Source: an uncultured Clostridia bacterium
Lineage (GTDB): Bacteria > Bacillota > Clostridia > TANB77 > CAG-508
DNA: 45,331 nucleotides
NCBI GenBank assembly: GCA_934149165.1
Contig: CAKPDY010000012.1
Span: 1-45,331, forward strand
Reading direction: 5' to 3'
In this document: positions 24,479-33,745 of the stretch, in pieces
Numbering within the stretch: position 1 is the first letter of the stretch
Layout: the number at the start of each line of letters is the position of its first letter
Translations under genes and position numbers: made by a program
The notes under the pieces: generated by a model
What the model was told of the DNA's origin: nothing
What the model saw: the letters and a program-made list of their open reading frames with translations, nothing else
Database searches by the model: none

Positions 24479-26140
24479 TTAAAAAATTCCCACAATTTCT
24501 CCATTTGCATTAATATCTATGTTTTCTGCTGCTGGAATTTTTGGTAATCCTGGCATTGTCATTATTTTTCCAGTTATTATTACAATAAAACCTGCTCCTG
24601 ACTTTAATATTACATCTTCTACATGTATATTAAATGAATTTTCACATTCTAAATTTTTCGCATCATCTGAAAAAGAATATTGGGTTTTTGCAATACAAAT
24701 AGGTAATTTTCCATAACCAAGTTTTTTTATTAATTCTATTTTTTCTAATGAACTATCACTGTATTCTACATTTGATGCACCATATATTTGAGTTGCAATC
24801 TTACTTATTTTTTCTTCTATTGTATCTTCTAAATTATAAGTAAATTTAAATTCAGATTTACATTCACATAATTTAGCAACCTTTTCAGATAAATCTATAA
24901 TCCCATTACTTCCTTTTTCCCAATTTTCACACAAGCTCAAATCTATATTTTGGCTATTTAAAATTTCTGTTAAAGTCTGTATTTCATTTTGAGTATCTGT
25001 TTTAAATTTATTAATTGCAACAATTACATTTAGTCCAAATTTTTCTTTTAAATTTTCTATATGTTTTAATAAATTTTTTGAACCTTTTTTTAAAGCATTT
25101 ATATTTTCGTTTTGAATTTCTTCTTTTGCTAATCCACCATGATATTTTAATGCTTTTATTGTTGCAACACATACTACTGCATCTGGTTTTAAATTTGCTT
25201 TTCTACATTTTATATTTAAAAATTTTTCTGCTCCTAAATCTGCTCCAAATCCAGCCTCTGTTACAACATAGTCTGCTAATTTCAGTGCCAATTTTGTTGC
25301 TATTATACTGTTACACCCATGTGCAATATTTGCAAATGGTCCTCCATGTATTATACATGGGTTATTTTCTAATGTTTGCACTAAATTAGGCTTTATTGCA
25401 TCTTTTAATAATACTGTTAGTGCTCCTTGAGCATTTAAGTCTTTAACTTTTATTGGTTCATTCTTTTTATTAAATCCTATTATTATATTAGATATATTTT
25501 TCTTTAAATCTTCAATATTTTCAGATAAACACAATACAGCCATAATCTCTGAAGCAACTGTTATATCAAACCCATCTTCTCTTGGAACTATATTTTTTTC
25601 TTTAGATAAACCTGTGTTTACTTTTCTTAATTGTCTATCATTTAAATCAACACATCTTTTCCATGTAACTTTATCAAACTCTAATGAATTACCATAATAT
25701 ATATGATTATCTATCATTGCAGATAATAAATTATTTGCAGATGTTATTGCATGTATATCACCTGTAAAATGCAAATTAATTTCTTCCATAGGAGCTACCT
25801 GAGAATGACCACCACCGGTTGCTCCTCCCTTTATACCAAACACTGGTCCTAATGATGGTTCTCTTAATGTTGCAATTGCATTTTTTCCTATTTTATTTAA
25901 TCCATCTGTTAATCCAATTGACACTGTTGTTTTTCCTTCACCTAAAGGAGTTGGATTTATGGAAGTAACTAAAATTAATTTACCATTTTTTTTATTTTGT
26001 AATTCGCTCAAAATTTTATTATCGATTTTAGCCTTATATTTTCCATATTGCTCTAGATATGTATCATTTATTCCGACTTTTTGTGCAATATCTCCTATTT
26101 TTTCTAATGTTGCCATTTTAGCTATCTCTATATCTTCCAT
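24479..26140 (-). CDS. fhs: Formate--tetrahydrofolate ligase
   Basis: ATP-dependent enzyme that makes 10-formyl-tetrahydrofolate from formate, linking one-carbon metabolism and, in acetogens, the Wood-Ljungdahl methyl branch. The 553 residues carry T-P-L-G-E-G-K-T-T (about 63-71, nucleotide binding) and E-P-S-L-G-P-V-F-G-I-K-G-G-A-T-G-G-G near 93-110. F-T-G-D-I-H-A-I-T-S-A-N-N-L-L-S-A near 123-139 and the C-terminal M-P-G-L-P-K-I-P-A-A-E complete the pattern. No other Wood-Ljungdahl gene is adjacent, so acetogenesis is not implied. GGAGG stands before the ATG. Confidence 0.95.
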   Translation of the reverse strand: MEDIEIAKMATLEKIGDIAQKVGINDTYLEQYGKYKAKIDNKILSELQNKKNGKLILVTSINPTPLGEGKTTVSIGLTDGLNKIGKNAIATLREPSLGPVFGIKGGATGGGHSQVAPMEEINLHFTGDIHAITSANNLLSAMIDNHIYYGNSLEFDKVTWKRCVDLNDRQLRKVNTGLSKEKNIVPREDGFDITVASEIMAVLCLSENIEDLKKNISNIIIGFNKKNEPIKVKDLNAQGALTVLLKDAIKPNLVQTLENNPCIIHGGPFANIAHGCNSIIATKLALKLADYVVTEAGFGADLGAEKFLNIKCRKANLKPDAVVCVATIKALKYHGGLAKEEIQNENINALKKGSKNLLKHIENLKEKFGLNVIVAINKFKTDTQNEIQTLTEILNSQNIDLSLCENWEKGSNGIIDLSEKVAKLCECKSEFKFTYNLEDTIEEKISKIATQIYGASNVEYSDSSLEKIELIKKLGYGKLPICIAKTQYSFSDDAKNLECENSFNIHVEDVILKSGAGFIVIITGKIMTMPGLPKIPAAENIDINANGEIVGIF

Positions 26141-26196
26141 ACAAATTCCTCCTTTTATTATGTCTTAGTATTACATAATTTAACAATATAAATTTA

Positions 26197-26628
26197 TTAC
26201 ACAATAAATCCCATAATAATTCCTATTATAGCTCCAACTATAACTTGAATAGGACTATGACCTAAAACTTCTACCAATTTTTCAGTAACTTGAATTCCTG
26301 AAAGTCCTGGTGTTTCAACAATTTTATTTAACAATTTAGCTTGCTTTCCAGCTGCTCTTCTAACACCTGCTGCATCATACATTACAACACATGCAACAAT
26401 TGTAGCAACTCCAAAACTTGCGGTTTCTATACCCTCATGTCTTCCAATTAAAGTTGCAAGAGATGTAACAATAGCACTATGTGAACTAGGCATACCACCA
26501 GCACCCATAATTCTTTTAAAATTTAATTTTTTTGTTTTTACTAGCTCATAAATAACTTTATATGTTTGTATTCCAAACCAAGTTATTATTGGAATAATTA
26601 AATATTTATATTCATTTATAAAACTCAT
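26197..26628 (-). CDS. YuiD-like divergent PAP2 (DUF212) membrane protein
   Basis: A 143-residue membrane protein of the divergent acid-phosphatase/vanadium-dependent haloperoxidase group. It contains G-G-M-P-S-S-H-S-A, the PAP2 active-site block (about 45), and D-A-A-G-V-R-R-A-A-G-K-Q-A (about 85-97). Four to five hydrophobic segments are visible. It may dephosphorylate a lipid phosphate, but the family's substrate is not settled. I start at ATG 26628, which has GGGGAG seven bases upstream; the longer frame to 26655 has no ribosome site. Confidence 0.87.
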   Translation of the reverse strand: MSFINEYKYLIIPIITWFGIQTYKVIYELVKTKKLNFKRIMGAGGMPSSHSAIVTSLATLIGRHEGIETASFGVATIVACVVMYDAAGVRRAAGKQAKLLNKIVETPGLSGIQVTEKLVEVLGHSPIQVIVGAIIGIIMGFIV

Positions 26629-26685
26629 ATATTTTCTCCCCAAATGTGATTTCACATATTATTTATTTTCATAAATCATTATTTT

Positions 26686-26907
26686 TTAAAAATCTTCTTC
26701 TACTAAACCTTCTTCAGTGTTTACTAAAATACTTATTCTTTTTTCAGCATTTTCTAAGATTTTGCTACATTGTTTAGATAATTTCATTCCTTCTTCAAAT
26801 TTAAGAACTGATGTATCTAAATCTAAATTATTTTTTTCTAATTCATTTGCAATTTCTTCTAATCTTTTCATTGCATCTTCAAAGCTTATATCTTCTTGTT
26901 TTTCCAT
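26686..26907 (-). CDS. xseB: Exodeoxyribonuclease VII small subunit
   Basis: Regulatory subunit of 73 residues for exonuclease VII, which degrades single-stranded DNA. The sequence S-F-E-D-A-M-K-R-L-E-E-I-A-N-E-L-E (about 8-24) and L-K-F-E-E-G-M-K-L are the family hallmarks of its coiled-coil helical pair. GGAGGT precedes the ATG. The large subunit gene (27449-28639) lies upstream in the same orientation, with one gene between. Confidence 0.94.
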   Translation of the reverse strand: MEKQEDISFEDAMKRLEEIANELEKNNLDLDTSVLKFEEGMKLSKQCSKILENAEKRISILVNTEEGLVEEDF

Positions 26908-26950
26908 ATTACCTCCAAAAACTTCACTTTTTTTATTGTTATAATGTTAA

Positions 26951-27409
26951 CTATTGTTTTACAGTATTATTTTTTATATCTACTGTATACCATGCTAAAT
27001 CTCTAGTTGTTTGGCTATCCCTAACAGATACAATATATATATTATTAGATTGTATTTGTTCTATTCTGAAATACACACTATCTGTTGAACCATATTCTTT
27101 TTTAGCTAATTCTATTGCTTTTTCTTCATCATTTAATGTTACTTCTTCATTAACAACTTCATTTTTATTTTCTTGATTATTTTCTTGTTCATTATTTACT
27201 GTTTCTTCTTTTTTATCAATATCATCAGTATTTTTTTTATCATCATTTTTATTTATACTAGACTGATTATTTGATACATTATTTTGATTATTATTTGCAG
27301 TACTATTTGTTTGTTTATTATTGTCTAAATAAATTATAGCTGTATATACAATAACTCCAATAACAGCCACAATAGCTATTGCTAATAACCCTTTTAAAAA
27401 ATTTCTCAT
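26951..27409 (-). CDS. Membrane-anchored protein with acidic linker, PepSY-like tail
   Basis: A 152-residue protein with an N-terminal anchor (about 6-28), an asparagine/glutamate/lysine-rich disordered linker (about 32-95), and a C-terminal domain of about 55 residues (A-I-E-L-A-K-K-E-Y-G-S... S-V-R-D-S-Q-T-T-R-D-L-A-W-Y-T-V-D). The tail resembles small PepSY-type extracellular domains, but I am not sure of that. It sits between xseA and xseB in the same operon, an odd place for a surface protein. Function unknown. Confidence 0.72.
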   Translation of the reverse strand: MRNFLKGLLAIAIVAVIGVIVYTAIIYLDNNKQTNSTANNNQNNVSNNQSSINKNDDKKNTDDIDKKEETVNNEQENNQENKNEVVNEEVTLNDEEKAIELAKKEYGSTDSVYFRIEQIQSNNIYIVSVRDSQTTRDLAWYTVDIKNNTVKQ

Positions 27410-27448
27410 TATCTTTTGCTCCCTTCCAAATTTTTCTATAGTAATTAT

Positions 27449-28639
27449 TTATTCTACTTTAACTCCTACATTACCATCATTAAAACGTAAAACCAATTTA
27501 TCACCTTTTTCCAACTCTTTAACTGATTTTACAATTTTTCCATCTAATTTAGTAGTTAAACTATATCCTCTTGCTAAAGTTTTTAATGGGCTTAATGTAT
27601 CTAACTTAGTAATTAATTCAATCATTTTAGTTTTATCATCTTTTACTTTATTAATAATAGAATTATACATTTGTTTTACCTTCATATCTATTAAAACATA
27701 TTTTTCATTAATATTTATTAAAGGTTCCTTAAAAACTCTAGTTGCCATACACTTTTCATAGCGTAATTTCATAAGTTCAATTTTCTTTTTTAATGAATTT
27801 TTCAATCTATTATTGTATTTTTCCAAATCAGATACTATATCTGCAATATTCGGAACTGCAAGTTCTGCTGCTGCTGAAGGTGTTGGTGCTCTTAAATCTG
27901 CTACAAAATCTGCTATTGTAAAGTCTGTTTCATGACCTACTGCCGAAATAATAGGAAGTTTTGATTCAAATATGGCATGTGCAACAATTTCCTCGTTAAA
28001 TGGCCATAAATCTTCTAAAGAACCTCCTCCACGAGCCAATATAATAACATCTGCTAAATTGTGGTTATTCATAATTTTTATAGCTTCTGCTATTTTTTCA
28101 CTAGCACCTTTTCCTTGAACTGGCACTGGTAAAAGTTTTATATAACAATTTGGATTTCTTCTTGTTGAAACATTTATTATATCTTTTATTACAGAACCTG
28201 TATTAGAAGTTAAAACTCCTATACATTTAGGCATTTTAGGTATTTTCTTTTTATATTTTACATCAAAAAATCCCTGTTTTTCTAACTTATTTTTCAATTC
28301 TTCATATGCCTTATGTAAGCTTCCCATTCCATCTTCTTGCATTGCTTTACAATATATTTGATAAATGCCATCTCTTTCAAAAACAGAAACTGTACCTAAT
28401 ATAATTACCTTCATTCCATCTTTTGGAATAAAATTTAAATTTGGTGTATATGTTTTAAACATTATACATTTAATTAAAGAATTTTCATCTTTTAATGTAA
28501 AATACATATGACCTGTATAATGATGTTTGAAATTTGAAATTTCACCTTTTACTAAAACATTGTTTAAATATTCGTCATTATCAACTTTATTTTTTATGTA
28601 TTTATTTAAATCTGTAACCGTAATAGGATTATATTCCAT
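27449..28639 (-). CDS. xseA: Exodeoxyribonuclease VII large subunit
   Basis: Catalytic subunit of exonuclease VII, 396 residues. It begins with an OB-fold (about 1-100: V-L-V-K-G-E-I-S-N-F-K-H-H-Y-T-G-H-M-Y-F-T-L-K-D). The nuclease domain contains P-K-C-I-G-V-L-T-S-N-T-G-S-V-I-K-D-I near 135-152, A-R-G-G-G-S-L-E-D-L-W-P-F-N near 205-218, and S-A-V-G-H-E-T-D-F-T-I-A-D near 235-247. Lysine-rich coiled coils follow. It is shorter than the E. coli protein at the C-terminus, as in other Firmicutes. It is in an operon with nusB upstream. Confidence 0.95.
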   Translation of the reverse strand: MEYNPITVTDLNKYIKNKVDNDEYLNNVLVKGEISNFKHHYTGHMYFTLKDENSLIKCIMFKTYTPNLNFIPKDGMKVIILGTVSVFERDGIYQIYCKAMQEDGMGSLHKAYEELKNKLEKQGFFDVKYKKKIPKMPKCIGVLTSNTGSVIKDIINVSTRRNPNCYIKLLPVPVQGKGASEKIAEAIKIMNNHNLADVIILARGGGSLEDLWPFNEEIVAHAIFESKLPIISAVGHETDFTIADFVADLRAPTPSAAAELAVPNIADIVSDLEKYNNRLKNSLKKKIELMKLRYEKCMATRVFKEPLININEKYVLIDMKVKQMYNSIINKVKDDKTKMIELITKLDTLSPLKTLARGYSLTTKLDGKIVKSVKELEKGDKLVLRFNDGNVGVKVE

Positions 28640-28652
28640 TTTAACCTCTTTT

Positions 28653-29063
28653 CTATTGTAAATTATTTTTCTTTACCACACTTGCTAGTACTCCATTTAT
28701 AAATGAACTTGATGCATCTTCACCATATTTTTTTGCAAGTTCAACAACTTCATTTATAACAACTTTGTATGGAATATTTTTATAAATCATTTCATAAATT
28801 GCTAATTTTAATAACACAATATTAACCTTTGAAATTCTTTCTAATTTCCATTCAGTTTTTAAGTTACCAGATATTTGGTTTAGTATTTCACTTTCATTAT
28901 CTTTAATATTTTTTATATCTTCACTAATTTGTAATTTAATTTGTTTAGATTTTAATTCAACATCTTGAAAAAATAGTTCTATATTTTCTTCCTCGTAATT
29001 TTTTTGAACTTCAAGACTGTACAATAATTTAAAAGTTATTTCTCTTATAGTTGATTTATTCAT
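28653..29063 (-). CDS. nusB: Transcription antitermination protein NusB
   Basis: A 136-residue all-helical RNA-binding protein that, with NusE, acts in rRNA antitermination. The N-terminal R-E-I-T-F-K-L-L-Y-S-L-E, the Y-E-M-I-Y-K-N-I-P-Y-K-V-V-I-N-E-V-V-E-L-A-K-K-Y-G block (about 95-120) and the final S-F-I-N-G-V-L are family features. It is 13 bases ahead of xseA and 48 behind the DUF2273 gene. Confidence 0.93.
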   Translation of the reverse strand: MNKSTIREITFKLLYSLEVQKNYEEENIELFFQDVELKSKQIKLQISEDIKNIKDNESEILNQISGNLKTEWKLERISKVNIVLLKLAIYEMIYKNIPYKVVINEVVELAKKYGEDASSSFINGVLASVVKKNNLQ

Positions 29064-29111
29064 TTCTTATTTCACCTTTCTATTTATACATACCTATATA
29101 TTATTTAATTT

Positions 29112-29315
29112 TTACAATTTATCTACAAAATTTTTAATTTTCTCTTTTACCTCTTCTTTATTATATTGAACATATTTTCCAATATATGCACCACTTATTA
29201 CAGCTATAATAATTAAAACAACTCTATACAATCCTGTACATGCTAAAACTAGCCCTATAATTATGCCTATTATTGCTCCTAAATTTCTAGAAAAAAAGTT
29301 ATCATAACCATTCAT
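29112..29315 (-). CDS. DUF2273 small membrane protein
   Basis: A 67-residue protein with two hydrophobic stretches (about 11-28 and 30-48, G-A-I-I-G-I-I-I-G-L-V-L-A) and a charged tail. It matches DUF2273, typically encoded beside Asp23 and AmaP in Firmicutes, as here. It probably belongs to the membrane complex that anchors Asp23. Confidence 0.85.
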   Translation of the reverse strand: MNGYDNFFSRNLGAIIGIIIGLVLACTGLYRVVLIIIAVISGAYIGKYVQYNKEEVKEKIKNFVDKL

Positions 29316-29330
29316 ATACTTTTAAACCTC

Positions 29331-29975
29331 CTATTCAACAATATTATTTCCAATTTTGTTTTCTTTAGTTTGGTTTTGATTAATTTGAACATTATTTAAT
29401 TTTATTTTTGCTAATTTACCATCACTTTTTATTGGATATTTTGTGTCTATGTTTTTAATATTAATATTTACCTGATTTACATCTAAATCTGTGCTATTTT
29501 TTACAGTCTGTTTTATTTTTGTTTGTATATTTGATGATAATTCTTTTATTACTGTATCTTCTCTTACTAATAAAGTAACAAAAACAGTAATATTATTATT
29601 AATATCAAAAATTATTTTTGTTTGGATATCTACAGCTTCTTTAAAACTTTTTACAACATTATTTACTAAATTTTCTATTGTGTCTTTTGATATTAGTAAT
29701 CTACCATCTTTGTTTTCTAATAATATTCCAGTTTTTATCTCTGCATTTTTCTTATTTTTTGTTGGAAAAAATAAGGATTTTACTGCTAATATAATTGATA
29801 CAATAGATGTACCTACAATAATTTTAATCGCAGTTTCGTTTTGAATTAGATCTTCCAATAAATTATATATATCTTTTAGTTCTATAATATTAAAAACTAC
29901 TAAACAACTAATAATAGATATTATTAACATAATAATAGAAAATAATATTAAAGCCATTCTTTCTAATATTTTCAT
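29331..29975 (-). CDS. amaP: Alkaline shock response membrane anchor protein AmaP
   Basis: A 214-residue membrane anchor with two N-terminal helices (about 8-30 and 52-70), then a cytoplasmic Asp23-like region (about 85-190). In Staphylococcus, AmaP holds Asp23 at the membrane. The start at ATG 29975 follows GGAGG by eight bases; the GTG at 29996 includes that ribosome site. The genes form Asp23-AmaP-DUF2273, with nusB and the xse genes downstream. Confidence 0.85.
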   Translation of the reverse strand: MKILERMALILFSIIMLIISIISCLVVFNIIELKDIYNLLEDLIQNETAIKIIVGTSIVSIILAVKSLFFPTKNKKNAEIKTGILLENKDGRLLISKDTIENLVNNVVKSFKEAVDIQTKIIFDINNNITVFVTLLVREDTVIKELSSNIQTKIKQTVKNSTDLDVNQVNINIKNIDTKYPIKSDGKLAKIKLNNVQINQNQTKENKIGNNIVE

Positions 29976-30052
29976 ATATAATACCTCCAATTTCACAATA
30001 AATAACAGATTTTTTGTTTTTTACATAATATTTTTTTTTACTTTTTTAATAA

Positions 30053-30081
30053 AAGCACGGTAAATAAAAACTTCCGTGCTT
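30053..30081 (-). terminator. Terminator after the Asp23 gene
   Basis: AAGCACGG and CCGTGCTT form the stem around 13 bases. The minus strand continues with TTTTATT. Read-through may still supply amaP, which has no clear promoter of its own. Confidence 0.75.
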
Positions 30082-30132
30082 CATCTAAAATTAAAGCATA
30101 TATTTTATATTGCTTAATTTAATTTTCAGTTT

Positions 30133-30597
30133 TTATTGTTCAAAATTTTTTGTTTCTTCGTTATTAGTATTATTGTTATTAATATTAACACCTTGAACAT
30201 GAACATTTACTTCAACTACTTTTAATCCTGTCATAGTTTCAACTGCTTTTTTTACCTTAGTTTGAATTTCATATGCTACATCTGGAATTCTTGTCCCATA
30301 TTCAACTATAATATTAACATCTATTTTTGTTTCTTTTTCACCAACATCAACTTTAATACCTTTAGCAAGATTTTTTTTACCACTTAAAACTTCTGTAATA
30401 CCTCCTGCAAATCCTCCTGCCATATTAGCTACACCTTGTATTTCTGAAACAGCAACACCTGCTATTACAGCAACTACATCATCTGCAATTTTAATAGTAT
30501 TATTTCCTAAAGTAATTTCATCTGTTTGTTGTTCTGTATTTTGCATATTATTTGTTTGATTTTCAACATTAAAATTATTTGTATTATATTCTTCCAT
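30133..30597 (-). CDS. Asp23/Gls24-family envelope stress protein
   Basis: A 154-residue protein of the alkaline-shock family. After an asparagine-rich N-terminus (about 1-25), the domain shows I-K-I-A-D-D-V-V-A-V-I-A-G-V-A-V-S-E-I-Q-G-V-A-N-M-A-G-G and the closing V-N-V-H-V-Q-G-V-N-I. Asp23 proteins polymerise at the membrane and are tethered by AmaP, encoded just downstream. AGGAGG precedes the ATG. No SigB-type promoter is evident. Confidence 0.92.
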   Translation of the reverse strand: MEEYNTNNFNVENQTNNMQNTEQQTDEITLGNNTIKIADDVVAVIAGVAVSEIQGVANMAGGFAGGITEVLSGKKNLAKGIKVDVGEKETKIDVNIIVEYGTRIPDVAYEIQTKVKKAVETMTGLKVVEVNVHVQGVNINNNNTNNEETKNFEQ

Positions 30598-30706
30598 TTT
30601 TAATACCTCCTATCAAAAACTTGTACATTTTACTTTTATAAGTATACCAATTTTAGAAAATTTTTACAACCTTTTTTATAAAATTTTTGTTTATTGTTAC
30701 AACCAT

Positions 30707-31759
30707 TTACTGACCAATAACATATCTATATGCCATATTATCACATATTATAATAAACTCTCCTTGTTCACCTTCAATTGTTTCATAAAATAAAATAGGC
30801 ATTCTAACCTCTTCTTCAATATCTAATAATTGGTCAAAATTTTTAACATCTATAATATTTAAATTATCAATTTCAATTGGACTAACAACTTCTGCTACAA
30901 TATCTCCATAATTTTTTAATATTCTATTTAATGCAATATCATAATTTGATTTTTGAGTAAATTTAATACATTTTCTAATTGAATCTAAAATTATCATTAT
31001 AGCAGATAGTACCAATACTCCTCCTATTAAAACAGAAACTTTATTAACTGTTTTAGAACCTGGTATTGTTTCTGTTATTGATTTAGATTCTGCATTTTTA
31101 AATTCCTCTTCAACTGTAAATACATCTTCATTCAAATTTAAGTTCAAATTCATAATACCAATCTCAACAACATCATCTTCAACTTCTGGAACCTTTGAAT
31201 CACTTCTTACAACTAACTTTATCTGTAATGTTGCTACTATTGGAATTTTTAGGTTTTTCTTAAATTCAGCAACTTCATTATTAAATTTTGTAAAATCAAT
31301 TTTTACATTTTCTTTAACAGAAAAACTAGCTCCTTCATATTCAACTTCTTTAGGTGGAATTAATGTTTCTTTTTTATTCCAAATTGTTCCATCTGAATTT
31401 TTTACTTCATCTGCATATTTAACATTAGTTATTGCAACAATTTGATATATGTATTTAGTTTTAGCTTTTTTATTTCCAGATAAAGAATATGAAAAATCCA
31501 TATTTATCTTATCTACTAAACTAGAAATATATGTTTTATTCATTTCTAAAGTTTGTGTATCAAAATAATTATTTTCAATTAAATCTACCGTATATGTTGC
31601 ATTTTTACTTATATTATAAGAATATATTAAATTTTGTTTTTCTTCTTTTATATTAAATGATTTAAAAATAATTATAATTCCTAAGAAAAGTATTACTGTA
31701 CTTATACATATATTTCTTAAAATTTTTTTTGTTTTTCCTTTACTTACATCTATTTTCAT
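30707..31759 (-). CDS. DUF5305-family membrane protein
   Basis: A 350-residue protein with an N-terminal helix (about 14-32) and a second helix around 235-258, with a large extracytoplasmic region between (Y-S-Y-N-I-S... D-F-S-Y-S-L-S-G-N-K-K). This layout fits DUF5305, a family often encoded beside SipW-type signal peptidases, as here. It probably assists secretion or assembly of the small substrate encoded at 33159. The C-terminal cytoplasmic part has no motif I can name. Confidence 0.82.
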   Translation of the reverse strand: MKIDVSKGKTKKILRNICISTVILFLGIIIIFKSFNIKEEKQNLIYSYNISKNATYTVDLIENNYFDTQTLEMNKTYISSLVDKINMDFSYSLSGNKKAKTKYIYQIVAITNVKYADEVKNSDGTIWNKKETLIPPKEVEYEGASFSVKENVKIDFTKFNNEVAEFKKNLKIPIVATLQIKLVVRSDSKVPEVEDDVVEIGIMNLNLNLNEDVFTVEEEFKNAESKSITETIPGSKTVNKVSVLIGGVLVLSAIMIILDSIRKCIKFTQKSNYDIALNRILKNYGDIVAEVVSPIEIDNLNIIDVKNFDQLLDIEEEVRMPILFYETIEGEQGEFIIICDNMAYRYVIGQ

Positions 31760-31799
31760 TATTACACCTCTTCTTTAGTTGTTATATTTTTATTTTTTG

Positions 31800-32981
31800 T
31801 TATATAGTTATAAATGATTTCATTCCTAATATTTTTTCACTAAACCATACAGATGGATAACCTATATATGGTATATATATTTTTATTTTTCCAATTACTT
31901 GTTCTGGATTTACCCAGTTACTATCTGGAGCACCATTATTGTCACCTTGTGTTTGAAAAATAAAATTACCTTCATTATCCTTTTTTATATCAATTATTCT
32001 ATGTATTACATCACCATTTTTAGATTTATAATGTAATATATCACCAATTTTAAGTTTTTCTAAATCTTTTTGATTAACTTTTACCGAAATAACAACAGCT
32101 CCTCTACTAAATGTTGGAACCATACTATATGACATTATAGCTATTGGTTTTGCAGGTAATAACCCTCCTATAAACATAACCACTAATAATAGTAAAATAA
32201 TTGATGGTATACTTTTTATTGGATTAATTTTTTTCTTTTCTTTTCTAGTTAATCTGCTAGTTTTTATGGTATGTTCATAATTATTATATATAAATAATAT
32301 TAATGATATTAAAATATCAAATATAGATGTTAAAAACCAATTTAAATCCGGATAAATTGGTAATACAACTTTAAATAATGCAGATGGAATTGAATATGCA
32401 TATACAAGAAGTGTGCCTCCTGTGATTGCTAAATAACTACAAACACAACCTTTTGCAATTTCAGGTATTATAACAGATGATACATATTCAAATATTTTCT
32501 CTCCTGATGAAAACACTGCAAATCCTTCTGTATAATCAAGTCTTAAAACCACAAACACTAATGTAAATAGAATATAATTTATTTTTTTCCTTTGATTATT
32601 CATTACTTTTGTTCTTACATAATCTTGAAGAAGAACTAGACCTACAACATAAAATATATTCTTTATCATTACAAAAAATTTTCTGGAGTAAGGACTCCAT
32701 GAATATCCAAATATTAAACCTGATAAAAAATATAATATATAATATATTATTACTATTATTAATGTAGTTTTTATTTTTTCTTTTTTTCCTTTAAAACGTG
32801 TATGGTCGTTTTCTATTGGAATTGCTATAATTGCTAATGCAATCCAAATAATAAAAATTGCTATTCTTGCAGAATCTTGGAAAAAATTTGGTATTACAAA
32901 AACAGTTATAGTTAAGCAGCCTATTAAAATCATTAATAATATTATTACATATAATATTATAGCTTTATTTTCTTTTCTCAT
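31800..32981 (-). CDS. Signal peptidase I, archaeal/ER (SipW-like) type, with N-terminal membrane domain
   Basis: A 393-residue peptidase with about seven hydrophobic helices in its first 270 residues, an unusual N-terminal addition. The C-terminal S26 catalytic part begins after a final helix (about 258-276). It has the catalytic serine in S-Y-S-M-V-P-T-F (about 286), then I-G-D-I-L-H-Y, and a histidine in G-D-V-I-H-R-I (about 321) in place of the lysine of ordinary bacterial enzymes. This is the archaeal/ER (SipW) pattern. In Bacillus, SipW processes TasA-type substrates. Here the substrate candidate is the next gene upstream. Confidence 0.88.
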   Translation of the reverse strand: MRKENKAIILYVIILLMILIGCLTITVFVIPNFFQDSARIAIFIIWIALAIIAIPIENDHTRFKGKKEKIKTTLIIVIIYYILYFLSGLIFGYSWSPYSRKFFVMIKNIFYVVGLVLLQDYVRTKVMNNQRKKINYILFTLVFVVLRLDYTEGFAVFSSGEKIFEYVSSVIIPEIAKGCVCSYLAITGGTLLVYAYSIPSALFKVVLPIYPDLNWFLTSIFDILISLILFIYNNYEHTIKTSRLTRKEKKKINPIKSIPSIILLLLVVMFIGGLLPAKPIAIMSYSMVPTFSRGAVVISVKVNQKDLEKLKIGDILHYKSKNGDVIHRIIDIKKDNEGNFIFQTQGDNNGAPDSNWVNPEQVIGKIKIYIPYIGYPSVWFSEKILGMKSFITI

Positions 32982-33110
32982 TTTTGCTTGCCAACTCCCT
33001 ATTCTTTTGTTTTTATTATTTTTTTATTAATATTAATAAACCATTTAATCTTTAATATTAAATATTTTATGTATATTAATTCACTTTAATATTTTTAACA
33101 AAATCAAATA

Positions 33111-33150
33111 AAAGTACTATTTTAATTGTTCAACAAAAATAGTACTTTTA
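33111..33150 (-). terminator. Terminator after the secreted substrate gene
   Basis: AAAAGTACTATTTT and AAAATAGTACTTTT pair around 12 bases, with T's following on the minus strand. It partly separates the substrate gene from the peptidase gene, so substrate may be made in excess. The rest of the 32982-33158 gap is A/T-rich and shows no other signal. Confidence 0.82.
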
Positions 33151-33158
33151 CTAAATAA

Positions 33159-33671
33159 TTACTCGGCTTGTTCATAATTTAATGTAATTGTTGCAGTTTT
33201 GGTTTTTGTTTCTGGTATTGTTTTAGCATCTGCATTCCATTTTACTGTTACAGTGTATTTTTTAGTACTACCAGCTACTAATTTGTCATCTTCTTGAGCG
33301 TCTATAGTGTATGTTATGTCTGTTGGTGCTGTTGCATTTGCGGCATCTAATCCATCTATATTTGTTATTTTGGCATTTATATTACCTTGGTTTGCAACTG
33401 TTACTATATATTGTGCTGACGCACCTGGATATAGTAAATTCACATCAAAATTTGCTGTTGTTGCTGTATATGATGGTGGTGTTTTTGTTTCTGCACCTAT
33501 CATTTTGCCCTCTTCAATATTAGTAAATAATATTTTCCATTCTGTTGTAATACTTGCTGTTCCATTAATTACTAAAGCTTGAGATAATGCAGCATACCCA
33601 ACTGCCATTCCAACTATAATTAGTAATAATATAAGTAATATAATATTTTTATTATTCCTTCTAGTGCTCAT
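33159..33671 (-). CDS. Small secreted protein, SipW-type substrate (TasA-like)
   Basis: A 170-residue protein with a basic start and helix (about 10-27, N-I-I-L-L-I-L-L-L-I-I-V-G-M-A-V-G-Y-A-A), followed by L-S-Q-A-L-V-I-N-G-T-A-S. This helix plus L-x-I-x-G-T-A is the pattern seen in many SipW-dependent Firmicutes proteins. A beta-rich region of about 130 residues follows, with threonine and alanine in alternation (T-T-A-N-F-D-V-N-L-L-Y-P-G-A-S-A-Q-Y). It is probably a surface fibre subunit or envelope protein; I cannot name a family. It has its own promoter and upstream TGTAAT array, so it is likely under two-component control. Confidence 0.82.
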   Translation of the reverse strand: MSTRRNNKNIILLILLLIIVGMAVGYAALSQALVINGTASITTEWKILFTNIEEGKMIGAETKTPPSYTATTANFDVNLLYPGASAQYIVTVANQGNINAKITNIDGLDAANATAPTDITYTIDAQEDDKLVAGSTKKYTVTVKWNADAKTIPETKTKTATITLNYEQAE

Positions 33672-33703
33672 ATATTTTCCCTCCTTAAGGTTTTATTGCT
33701 ATT

Positions 33704-33731
33704 ATTTTACCATATTGGGAAAAAATAACAA
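33704..33731 (-). promoter_or_regulatory. Promoter of the secreted substrate gene
   Basis: The minus strand reads TTGTTA (33731-33726), 16 bases, TAAAAT (33709-33704) with TATGG before it. It is weak at -35, as expected for an activated promoter. Confidence 0.65.
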
Positions 33732-33745
33732 TAGTTTTGCAAAAA

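Noticed and set aside
26141..26196. A TGTAAT operator array upstream of fhs
   Set aside because: TGTAAT-like words occur but spacing is 16 and 10 bases, not the 11-bp period seen in the two accepted arrays.
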